Shown: positions 50,511 to 58,000 of the stretch, piece by piece | Layout of the letters: each line of letters starts with the position of its first letter | How positions within the stretch are numbered: the stretch's first letter is position 1 | Origin: Acidobacteriaceae bacterium | GTDB lineage: Bacteria; Acidobacteriota; Terriglobia; Terriglobales; Acidobacteriaceae | Direction: 5' to 3' | DNA length: 64,000 nt | NCBI GenBank assembly: GCA_035944135.1 | Contig: DASZBM010000002.1 | Span: forward strand, 744,001 to 808,000 | Notes under the pieces: generated by a model | Database searches by the model: none | The model's input: only the letters and a program-made list of their open reading frames with translations | Told to the model about the DNA's origin: nothing | Made by a program: the position numbers and the translations under genes

Positions 50511-52106
50511 TTGGCCACCTTGGTTAAGTCTTTGTGTGCTGTGCTTCTTGGCACGGCGTTGGTAGGTTCGGGGTTTGCTCAGGATCAGCCACAGCGGCCG
50601 AGACGGAGCGACGAACCAGCGGCGAATGCCCGCGGAGCGAGCGAGCCTGAGCAGAACAAAGAGAATGCTCTGCCAATCCCCGCGGAGAACAAGACCGAGA
50701 CCCAGCATGTGTGGAGCGCGGGTGGGCGCACGGTGCACTACACCGCAACCGCGGGAAATCTGCTGATTCGGGACGATGAGAACAAGCCGAACGGAAGCAT
50801 CTTCTATGTCGCCTACACCGAGGATGGCGCCGACCATCACAACCGGCCAGTGACGTTCCTGTACAACGGCGGTCCCGGGTCAGCGACGATCTGGCTGCAC
50901 ATGGGGTCGGTCGGTCCCGTCCGCGTGGTGACTGCGAGTCCGGATGTGAGTGGGCCGCCGCCTTTCAAGTGGGTCGAGAATCAGTACAGCCTGCTGGACA
51001 AGACGGACCTGGTCTTTGTGGATGCGCCGCTCTGCGGCTTCTCTCGCGCGGTGGGCAAGGGAACCGCGAAAGACTTCGCCGGAGTCGATCAGGATGTGAA
51101 GGCCTTCGATAAGTTCATCACGCGTTACATCACGGTCAATCAACGGTGGAACTCGCCGAAGTATCTGTTTGGAGAAAGCTATGGCACGCCGCGCTCGGCT
51201 GCGTTGGTGGCTGCGCTCAATAACGATGGCATTCAGTTCAACGGCGTCATTCTCCTGTCTTCGATCTTGAACTACTACATGCGCGCGCCGGGATATGACA
51301 TCGAGGCGCCGACCTATCTTCCGAGCTATGCCGCGATCGCGTGGTACTACAAGAAAGTCCCGCAGAACGGCAGCATGCAGGACTGGGTGCAGAAGGCGCG
51401 CGAGTTTGCAGGCGGAGAGTACGCGGCGGCTCTGCACAAAGGTGACATGATCTCGAAGGCGGAGTTCGATGACGTGGCGCAGAAGGTGGCAAGCTTCACC
51501 GGTTTGCCTGTCGATTATGTGAAGGACGCCAAGCTCCGCATTTCGCCGACGCGCTTCCGCAAAGAGCTGCTGCGCGGCGATGAAAAGGTCCTGGGCCGAT
51601 ATGACGCGCGCTTCGAGGGCGATGACATCGATGCGGCGGGCGAGAACCCGGGCTATGACCCGAGCGACACGGCCATCAGCGGCGTCTTCGTCGGCGCGTT
51701 CCATGACTATATCCAGAGCGAGCTGAAGTACATGAGCTCAGAGCCGTATTACCTGCAGGGGCCCGGGATCAACCAGAACTGGGACTGGAAGCACCGGCCA
51801 TCGGGAACGCAGAACTTCGGCGGCGGTGGCCGCGGCGAGCAGTCAGAGCCCGACACCGTCATCGACCTCTCGGACGCCATGCGCAAGAACCCGCACCTGC
51901 GAGTGTTCTCGGCCAACGGCTGGTTCGATCTCGCGACGCCGTTCTTTGGGACGGAGCACGACCTGGCCCAGATGATGCTGCCGGAATCCAGCCTGAAGAA
52001 CGTGCAGTTCGGGTACTATCCAGCCGGGCACATGGTCTACTTGAACGTCGATGCGCTGCACCAGATGCACGACGACTTGGAACGCTGGTACGGCGAGACC
52101 CGATAA
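50511..52106 (+). CDS. S10 serine carboxypeptidase-like secreted protein
   Basis: 531 residues starting from TTG at 50511, supported by an AGGAGG seven bases upstream (50498-50503). Signal peptide LVKSLCAVLLGTALVGSGFAQ. S10 features: NGGPGSAT (oxyanion region), LFGESYGTPRSAAL (nucleophile Ser), PAGHMVYLN (catalytic His), with the Asp between. Likely an acid-active periplasmic or extracellular carboxypeptidase acting after the S53 endopeptidase. A GC-rich inverted repeat follows at 52131-52188. Confidence 0.92.
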   Translation: MATLVKSLCAVLLGTALVGSGFAQDQPQRPRRSDEPAANARGASEPEQNKENALPIPAENKTETQHVWSAGGRTVHYTATAGNLLIRDDENKPNGSIFYVAYTEDGADHHNRPVTFLYNGGPGSATIWLHMGSVGPVRVVTASPDVSGPPPFKWVENQYSLLDKTDLVFVDAPLCGFSRAVGKGTAKDFAGVDQDVKAFDKFITRYITVNQRWNSPKYLFGESYGTPRSAALVAALNNDGIQFNGVILLSSILNYYMRAPGYDIEAPTYLPSYAAIAWYYKKVPQNGSMQDWVQKAREFAGGEYAAALHKGDMISKAEFDDVAQKVASFTGLPVDYVKDAKLRISPTRFRKELLRGDEKVLGRYDARFEGDDIDAAGENPGYDPSDTAISGVFVGAFHDYIQSELKYMSSEPYYLQGPGINQNWDWKHRPSGTQNFGGGGRGEQSEPDTVIDLSDAMRKNPHLRVFSANGWFDLATPFFGTEHDLAQMMLPESSLKNVQFGYYPAGHMVYLNVDALHQMHDDLERWYGETR

Positions 52107-52130
52107 GCGCGAGAGCAACTGAACTGCAGC

Positions 52131-52188
52131 AACGAGGTGCGAACATCCGATGGTCGCGTAGAGCGGCCGAGCGGAATCGCACCTCGTT
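52131..52188. other. 12-bp inverted repeat after the S10 gene
   Basis: AACGAGGTGCGA (52131-52142) and TCGCACCTCGTT (52177-52188) are exact complements separated by 34 nt. Probably a terminator-like hairpin or a repeat element between the S10 gene and the DUF1269 gene; no U-tract follows it. Confidence 0.5.
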
Positions 52189-52355
52189 CTGCGACGGATG
52201 CGCGTTTGCTTGCACAGCGTGGCGAGGTGTACCTTGTGCGCACGTTAGGGCTCTTTGCCGCACCGGCTCTGGATTAGCGCAGCAGCGGGTGCATTCACCG
52301 ACACCAGGCAGACAGCGGGGCTCCACAAACAAAATACCGAAAGGAGGTCCACATC

Positions 52356-53054
52356 ATGGACCGTATGCTGGTCGTTGTTTTTAACGATGAGGCGAAAGCG
52401 TATCAAGGGAAGACTGCGCTTATGCAGCTACAAGACCAGGGCAACGTTAATGTATATGGGTACGCTGTTGTCGCGGAGAATGCGGACCGCAGCGCAACGA
52501 TAAAGCAGTCGGACAACAGCGGGCCGCTCGGCAGCTTGTTCGGTATGTCTTTTGGAGCACTTGCCGGAGCTCTCTTTGGACCCGTAGGAATGCTGCTGGG
52601 AGCAGCCGGGGGACTGGGCGGCGGTGCTGCGGTCGACTTCACGAACCTCGGCGTCGGCCAGGACTTTCTGGACGATATAGCCAAAACGCTGACGCCGGGC
52701 AAAGTGGCACTGGTTGCCGAGGTCGATGAGGAGTGGACGGCGCCCGTCGACTCGAGCATGGAGGTGCTCGGCGGCGTCGTGCTGCGGCGTGCCTTGTCGG
52801 ATGTGCAGAAGCAGGTGCGCGAGGAAAACATCGCCGCCATGAAAGCCGACGTGGCCCAGTACCGGGCGGAGATGGCGCAGGCACACGCGGATCGCAAGGC
52901 GAAGCTGCAGGAGAAGATCGGCCAGCTCGAGAGCAGGATCCAGGCGCAGGTGCAGAAGCTGCAGGAACGAAGTGTCATCTCGCAGAAGAAGGCGCAGGCC
53001 AAAGCAACAGCGGCCGAAGCGAAGGCAGCAGTCGCCCGGGCCAAAGCGTCGTAG
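52356..53054 (+). CDS. DUF1269-family membrane protein
   Basis: 232 residues. N-terminal MLVVVFNDEAKAYQGKTALMQLQDQG and the following glycine-rich hairpin segment (GSLFGMSFGALAGALFGPVGMLLGAAGGLGGGA, about 60-95) are DUF1269 traits, as is the EEWTAPVDSSME region. The C-terminal ~80 residues are a coiled coil (ADVAQYRAEMAQAHADRKAKL, then Lys/Ala repeats). It has an AAAGGAGGT ribosome-binding site, close to a perfect anti-SD match. Function unknown, often linked to stress or salt conditions. Confidence 0.85.
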   Translation: MDRMLVVVFNDEAKAYQGKTALMQLQDQGNVNVYGYAVVAENADRSATIKQSDNSGPLGSLFGMSFGALAGALFGPVGMLLGAAGGLGGGAAVDFTNLGVGQDFLDDIAKTLTPGKVALVAEVDEEWTAPVDSSMEVLGGVVLRRALSDVQKQVREENIAAMKADVAQYRAEMAQAHADRKAKLQEKIGQLESRIQAQVQKLQERSVISQKKAQAKATAAEAKAAVARAKAS

Positions 53055-53072
53055 ATCAATTTCGTTTGCGGG

Positions 53073-53300
53073 TTGGGTCAGCGGCCGCTTCGAGTTCAAA
53101 CGAAGCCCGGATCGGCGGTAATTGCAGGCGTCGTTTCCATGGTCCTCGGGGCTTATCTGGTGACCAACCTGGCCGGAATCAGCGCCTTCTTTATCGGCAT
53201 GGCCATCGGGATCGATCTGATTTTCGATGGAGGCGCACTGCTGCTGGGATTTGCCATGGCCATTCACAGTCTGCCGAAGGTGCAGACCCGCACGGCGTAG
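53073..53300 (+). CDS. DUF308/HdeD-like C-terminal fragment (small membrane protein)
   Basis: 75-residue frame (TTG start at 53073, no strong ribosome-binding site). VIAGVVSMVLGAYLVTNLAG and SAFFIGMAIGIDLIFDGGALLLGFAM are two hydrophobic helices of the kind found in the C-terminal half of HdeD/DUF308 proteins. The N-terminal half is not found upstream, because the DUF1269 stop is only 19 bp away. Either a truncated pseudogene or a short stand-alone membrane protein. Confidence 0.55.
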   Translation: MGQRPLRVQTKPGSAVIAGVVSMVLGAYLVTNLAGISAFFIGMAIGIDLIFDGGALLLGFAMAIHSLPKVQTRTA

Positions 53301-53462
53301 CTTCGCGGGTGCGATGACTTTTTGGCTATAACCGCCACCTGCCGTAAGTGTCTTGAGATCAACAAGACAGGCAGCCGCAAGCCCATTTCGGCCTGAAAAC
53401 GTGCTAAACTAAAGTGTTTGCGGCGTCTTCTGGCGCTGCGTGGAAAGGAACCAGAAGCAGAA

Positions 53463-53690
53463 ATGGCAAAGCGCCGCGGAAATCCAAATTGGGGAAAACC
53501 CGAGCCTATCGGGCCGGTCGTCCCCACGGTGACATCGTTTGAACAGATTGTTAAGGAGTACAAGCTGACTCCTGACCAGTACGTGCGCTCCACGCGTCTG
53601 CGGGAATGGGCGCGCCGGAACAAGAACTCGAAGTACATCCCGGAAGCGCTGCTCGAGGCCTGGGGTTTTGAGATCGAGTCGACGCTGTAG
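53463..53690 (+). CDS. Small conserved-looking protein of unknown function
   Basis: 75 residues, MAKRRGNPNWGKPEP at the N-terminus. A basic start, then FEQIVKEYKLTPDQYVRSTRLREWARRNKN and a short helical end. The compact basic pattern suggests nucleic-acid contact, but no motif identifies it. The upstream in-frame ATG at 53418 adds 15 residues; the ATG at 53463 is preferred. Followed after 113 bp by ribBA. Confidence 0.6.
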   Translation: MAKRRGNPNWGKPEPIGPVVPTVTSFEQIVKEYKLTPDQYVRSTRLREWARRNKNSKYIPEALLEAWGFEIESTL

Positions 53691-53803
53691 CGCGATTCGG
53701 GCCCGATGTTGAATCGGTCGGAGAGGCAAAACATCAATTAGCTCAGAAGAATGGCCGCCGCTGCGCGGCCACTTCTTTCGACTGAGAAGCAAGGAGCCAG
53801 GCG

Positions 53804-55018
53804 ATGGCAGAGTTGCCGGGTGGATTTGTAGATGTGCCGGAGGCAATCGCAGAGCTGCAGGCCGGCAGGATGATCGTGGTCGTCGACGACGAAGACCGCG
53901 AAAACGAGGGCGATCTGACTCTGGCGGCGGAGTTCTGCACGCCGGAAGCCATCAACTTCATGGCTAAATACGGCCGCGGATTGATCTGCCTGACCCTAAC
54001 TGAAGAGCGAGCGGACGCGCTGCGTCTCTCTCCCATGACGCAGGATAATACCTCGCGTTTTGGCACGGCGTTCACCGAGTCGATTGAGGCGCGCGAGGGC
54101 GTGACTACCGGAATCTCAGCGGCCGATCGCGCCCATACCATCCAGGTGGCGATTGCGCCGGGAACCACGCCGAATGATCTCGCAAGGCCAGGCCATGTGT
54201 TTCCGCTACGGGCACGCAAAGGTGGAGTACTTGTGCGCGCTGGCCAGACGGAGGCTTCGGTCGACCTCGCCCGGATGGCTGGCCTGATTCCGGCCGGCGT
54301 GATCTGCGAAATCATGAACGAGGACGGAACGATGGCGCGCGTTCCGGATCTGCTCGAGTTTTGCAAAGCGCATGGGCTGAAGATGCTGACCGTTGCGGAG
54401 CTCATCCGCTACCGTCTGCAGAACGAGCGCTATGTGCACAGGGTTGGCGAGGCGCAGCTGCCGACGCCCCTCGGCGAGTTTCGGATGATTGCCTACGAGA
54501 GCGAGGCTGGCCTGGGCGAGACATACGGGAGCAACGGGGAGTCTCACGTCGCGCTGGTCTATGGAGACCTCGAGAGGGCGCAGAGCGCAGGAGAGCCGGT
54601 GCTCGTGAGGGTGCACACGCATTGCCTGGCCGGAAATTTGTTCGGGTCGTCGTTGTGTAATTGCCAGGCGACACTCGACGGTTCGATGCGCGCCGTCGCC
54701 GAGGCTGGAGCCGGTGCGATTGTTTACTTGCACCACACGCAGCGAGGTCTGGGTGTTGACCGGACACTGCAGCCTCCGCGGCTTGCGTTTCATCGCAGCG
54801 AAGGGCGCGCCGGCGGAGAGCGCAGTGAGGACGGACATCAGCGGGTGCTGCGACAGGTGGGGCTCGGAGGACAGATCCTCTCGGACCTCGGAATTCGCAG
54901 GATCATGCTACTGAGCAATCATCCGACACACGTACCTGCGCTGCAGGGCTTCGGGATCGAGATCGTAGGGCAGGCGCCGATTCCTGGCGTAACAGACCAG
55001 GAGACGAGCAGCCGCTGA
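53804..55018 (+). CDS. ribBA: RibBA: DHBP synthase with atypical GTP cyclohydrolase II domain
   Basis: 404 residues. The DHBP synthase half (1-205) has the signature [11 protein letters not shown]. The GCHII half (207-404) retains the zinc-site cysteines (HTHC274, C285, C287), but elsewhere diverges. The usual EGRG-I-G-L element reads TQRGLGV (about 312-318), no DTVEAN-like segment is seen, and the usual TNNP element reads SNHP. Cyclohydrolase activity is therefore doubtful. DHBP synthase is intact. No other riboflavin genes are in this window. Confidence 0.9.
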   Translation: MAELPGGFVDVPEAIAELQAGRMIVVVDDEDRENEGDLTLAAEFCTPEAINFMAKYGRGLICLTLTEERADALRLSPMTQDNTSRFGTAFTESIEAREGVTTGISAADRAHTIQVAIAPGTTPNDLARPGHVFPLRARKGGVLVRAGQTEASVDLARMAGLIPAGVICEIMNEDGTMARVPDLLEFCKAHGLKMLTVAELIRYRLQNERYVHRVGEAQLPTPLGEFRMIAYESEAGLGETYGSNGESHVALVYGDLERAQSAGEPVLVRVHTHCLAGNLFGSSLCNCQATLDGSMRAVAEAGAGAIVYLHHTQRGLGVDRTLQPPRLAFHRSEGRAGGERSEDGHQRVLRQVGLGGQILSDLGIRRIMLLSNHPTHVPALQGFGIEIVGQAPIPGVTDQETSSR

Positions 55019-55019
55019 G

Positions 55020-55673
55020 CTACTTTGCGATAAGCGAGCTGGGCATCGGAAGACCAATCACGTTCGCATGCTGAAGCTCACGGAGAAAGGTGTCGTGCCT
55101 GCTGTACTGGATGGCATGCAGGCCGACTCTGCGAGCGGCCTCGACGTTCTCTATGCGGTCGTCAATGAATAGCGTGGCCTCCGCCGCGTTGCCGATGCCG
55201 GCAACCGCGTGATGGTAGATACGCTCATCCGGCTTGGCGATTCTGAGCCGATGCGAGAAGGTATGGTGCGGAAATCCAGCGAGCCAGGAGCAGCGTTCAA
55301 GAATGCCGGTTTCCATGGCGTCCCCGATGTTGGAGAGGATGCCAGTGGCGACTCCAGCGCGCTGCAGAGTGATCGCCCAGTCGATCATCGGCTGATTGGG
55401 TTGAGTCCACAGATCGACATCTGTCCGGAGCAGCTCCGTGATTTCGTCGTCGCTCGGCGGATGGCCGAGTTCTTCGCTGACAACGCGCCAGAACTCAACC
55501 CCACTCAGCACGCCAAGGTCGTAGTCGTGCCGATGCCGCCAGTAGGGAACCTCGAGTTCAGCATCCGTGGCGTTGAGGATCGCCTGCATGCGGCGATGGG
55601 CGAGGGGATCTGGCGGACCGCTGAGCACGAGGCCGAAGTCGAAAAGAACCGCACGAATCTGAGGCATCTGCAT
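55020..55673 (-). CDS. HAD-superfamily hydrolase (subfamily IA-like)
   Basis: 217 residues. Motif I is VLFDFGLVLS (D-x-G, with Gly at the second Asp position, as in many FDFGGVL-type HADs). Motif II is TGILSNIGD, motif III the Lys in RIAKPDERIY, and motif IV FIDDRIENVEAA. Cap helices lie between. Likely a phosphatase for a small metabolite. Starts at 55673 or 55667. Its start faces the aminotransferase start across 53 bp, and its stop abuts ribBA. Confidence 0.85.
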   Translation of the reverse strand: MQMPQIRAVLFDFGLVLSGPPDPLAHRRMQAILNATDAELEVPYWRHRHDYDLGVLSGVEFWRVVSEELGHPPSDDEITELLRTDVDLWTQPNQPMIDWAITLQRAGVATGILSNIGDAMETGILERCSWLAGFPHHTFSHRLRIAKPDERIYHHAVAGIGNAAEATLFIDDRIENVEAARRVGLHAIQYSRHDTFLRELQHANVIGLPMPSSLIAK

Positions 55674-55726
55674 CGATTTTAGATGGATATGCCCGCTGAA
55701 ATTTCGGGCAAGTATGCTCAGTGAAG

Positions 55727-56905
55727 ATGAGATTTTCTGCGAGAACGGCCTGGGAGCTGGGCGAGAATGCGCTTACCGCGAAATTGCGAGAGCGGCGGGC
55801 GCGCGGCGAAGAGGTCCTGGACCTGACAGTTTCAAATCCGACCGCGTGCGGATTCACGTATGAACGCGAGGCGCTCCTGGAACCGCTTGCGGCGCCGGCT
55901 GCACTCGAATATGAGCCGGAGCCATTCGGTCTGGAATCAGCGCGCGCCGCCGTCGCGGAGTATTACGCCGATCATGGCGCCATGGTGCCGCTCGAACATG
56001 TCTGCCTGACGACCAGCACCAGTGAAGCGTACAGCTATCTTTTCCGTCTGCTGTGCGATCCGGGGGATGAGGTGCTCGTCGCACGGCCAAGCTATCCGTT
56101 GTTTGATTTCATTGCGCGGTTGGATTCTGTGATGCTGCGTGAGTATCCGCTGCGCTACGATCCGGGCGCTTCAGCCGCATCTGCGCACGCGTGGACCATT
56201 GACTTCGACGCGCTGCGAGACGCGATTACGGAGCGCACGCGAGCGATCATCGTGGTGCATCCGAATAACCCGACAGGGAATTATGCATCCGAGAGCGAAC
56301 GCGAAGAGCTGGAGACACTTTGCGCCGTGCGCGGCATTGCGCTGATCGTGGACGAGGTTTTTCTCGATTACGCCGTGCGGACGGAGGTGAGACCCCGTAC
56401 ATTTGCGGCGGGCGACGGGCCTGCGTTGTGCTTCGTGCTGAGCGGGCTCAGCAAAGTGTGTGCGCTGCCGCAAATGAAGCTGTCGTGGATTGTCGCGCGC
56501 GGCCCGAAAGAGATCCTGGAGACAGCGCTTGCGCGACTGGAGATCGTCGCGGACACTTTTCTGTCAGTGAATGCTCCAACTCAGGCAGCACTGCCGAAGT
56601 GGTTGCGAGGACGAAATTTCCTTCAAGAGCAGATTCGAGTGCGCGTTCGCTCGAACCTCGCCATGCTTGATGCGCGGCTTCGCGGGACACACGCGGACCG
56701 GCTCGCGCTCGAGGGTGGTTGGACGACTGTGCTGCGTGTCGCGCGGCAGGTCGACGGGCAGGACTTTGCACACGCAGCGCTGAATCGCGGTGTGCTTGTG
56801 CAGCCGGGCGAGTTTTACGGTTTGCCTGCCGGACGCGCAGTGCTCAGCTTGCTCTGCCCGACGGAAACCTGGCACCACGGCTTGGCGCTGCTGCCGATCG
56901 ATTGA
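55727..56905 (+). CDS. Class I/II PLP-dependent aminotransferase
   Basis: 392 residues. Substrate and PLP features: NPTACGFTYERE, HPNNPTGNY, DEVFLDY, and LSGLSKVCALPQMKL with the Schiff-base lysine. Related to aspartate/aromatic or AlaA-type transferases; substrate unknown. I use the ATG at 55727 (MRFSARTAWEL) instead of the GTG at 55721. Its start region faces the HAD gene. Confidence 0.88.
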   Translation: MRFSARTAWELGENALTAKLRERRARGEEVLDLTVSNPTACGFTYEREALLEPLAAPAALEYEPEPFGLESARAAVAEYYADHGAMVPLEHVCLTTSTSEAYSYLFRLLCDPGDEVLVARPSYPLFDFIARLDSVMLREYPLRYDPGASAASAHAWTIDFDALRDAITERTRAIIVVHPNNPTGNYASESEREELETLCAVRGIALIVDEVFLDYAVRTEVRPRTFAAGDGPALCFVLSGLSKVCALPQMKLSWIVARGPKEILETALARLEIVADTFLSVNAPTQAALPKWLRGRNFLQEQIRVRVRSNLAMLDARLRGTHADRLALEGGWTTVLRVARQVDGQDFAHAALNRGVLVQPGEFYGLPAGRAVLSLLCPTETWHHGLALLPID

Positions 56906-56908
56906 GGC

Positions 56909-57535
56909 TCAAGTGAGAAAAGGGTTCGACACGCGCTCTTCACCAATGGTCGTCGTGGGACCGTGGCCGGGGATCACAACGGTACTGTCGGGCAAGGGAA
57001 GCAATCGCTCGCGGATGCTCTGGATCAGCTTGTTGTAGTTACCGCCGGGCAGATCAGTGCGACCTATGGATCCCGCAAAGAGCGTGTCTCCGGCGACGAG
57101 GAGCTGGTTCGCCGGAAGATAGAGGCACAGGCTTCCTTCCGTGTGGCCAGGAGTGTAGAGGACCTGCGCGTCAATGTCACCGACCTTCATATGTTCGAGA
57201 TCGGAAGGAGAGTGATCGGGTGGCTTGACCTTCGGTGTCTCTACGCCGATCCACGCGGCCTGCATGTCCATCATTGCTGCTAAGGGCAAGTCGGCAGCGT
57301 TGTAGAGAATGGGCGCACCGGTAATCTGCTTGAGTTCGAGCGCGCTGGCGATGTGATCGATGTGCGCGTGAGTGACGACGATCTGACGAACGGTGAGTTG
57401 ATGCTTCGCGAGCGCGGCCAAGATCCGCGGGATCTCATAGCCTGGGTCGACGACGATCGCTTCACGCGATTGCTCGTCACCCAGGATCGTGCAGTTGCAC
57501 TGGAGCAAGCCGACTGGGAAGGTCTCACGAATCAT
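56909..57535 (-). CDS. Metallo-beta-lactamase-fold hydrolase (glyoxalase II-like)
   Basis: 208 residues, MIRETFPVGLLQCNC. Zinc motif THAHIDH (HxHxDH), the further ligands GHTEG and AGDTLFAGSIGR, and the C-terminal PGHGPTT histidine. Compact YcbL/glyoxalase II-like hydrolase with a thioester or related substrate. ATG at 57535; the longer frame to 57940 crosses secG. A secG terminator hairpin is at 57554-57578, so secG is not fused to it. Confidence 0.85.
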   Translation of the reverse strand: MIRETFPVGLLQCNCTILGDEQSREAIVVDPGYEIPRILAALAKHQLTVRQIVVTHAHIDHIASALELKQITGAPILYNAADLPLAAMMDMQAAWIGVETPKVKPPDHSPSDLEHMKVGDIDAQVLYTPGHTEGSLCLYLPANQLLVAGDTLFAGSIGRTDLPGGNYNKLIQSIRERLLPLPDSTVVIPGHGPTTTIGEERVSNPFLT

Positions 57536-57553
57536 AGTGACCTGAAAATGAAA

Positions 57554-57578
57554 GAGCGCAGGCGAGATGCCTGCGCTC
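57554..57578 (-). terminator. secG terminator hairpin
   Basis: GAGCGCAGGC(GAGAT)GCCTGCGCTC, a perfect 10-bp stem, followed on the minus strand by TTTCATTTT. Located just past the secG stop codon at 57595. Confidence 0.75.
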
Positions 57579-57594
57579 CTGCGTTGAACTCTGC

Positions 57595-57882
57595 TTACTT
57601 GTGCGCCGGCGTGGATTGCGTGGTTCCCGAAAGAACGGACCGGTTCGTCCTCGAGTGCGACATCGCAATCGTCAGCGCAATAGAGGTAAACATGAAGATG
57701 ACCGCTGCCCATGTGGTCATGCGCGTCAGCAGGTTTGCCGCACCACGAGGACCGAAAGCAGTCTGTGATCCCTGGCCGCCAAAGGCGCTGGCGAGATCGG
57801 CAGACTTGCCCTGCTGAAGCAGGATGACTCCGGTGATGAACAAGCAGACGATAACGTGAACAATGACGAGGAGAATAACCAT
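57595..57882 (-). CDS. secG: Preprotein translocase subunit SecG
   Basis: 95 residues, two transmembrane helices (MVILLVIVHVIVCLFITGVILLQ and ANLLTRMTTWAAVIFMFTSIALTIA) separated by the conserved QQGKSADLASAFGG loop with GSQTAFG. SecG assists the SecYEG channel. A Thr/Ser-rich short tail follows. A terminator separates it from the MBL gene. Confidence 0.93.
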   Translation of the reverse strand: MVILLVIVHVIVCLFITGVILLQQGKSADLASAFGGQGSQTAFGPRGAANLLTRMTTWAAVIFMFTSIALTIAMSHSRTNRSVLSGTTQSTPAHK

Positions 57883-58000
57883 GCTGAATCGAATCCCTGG
57901 GTTTATCGCGGGGTGGAATCTTTAGTGCAAACGGGGCCAAACTCCCCTACGTTTCGTCCACACCTCTTATCAATATACACGAGGCGCGTGCAACCACCGC

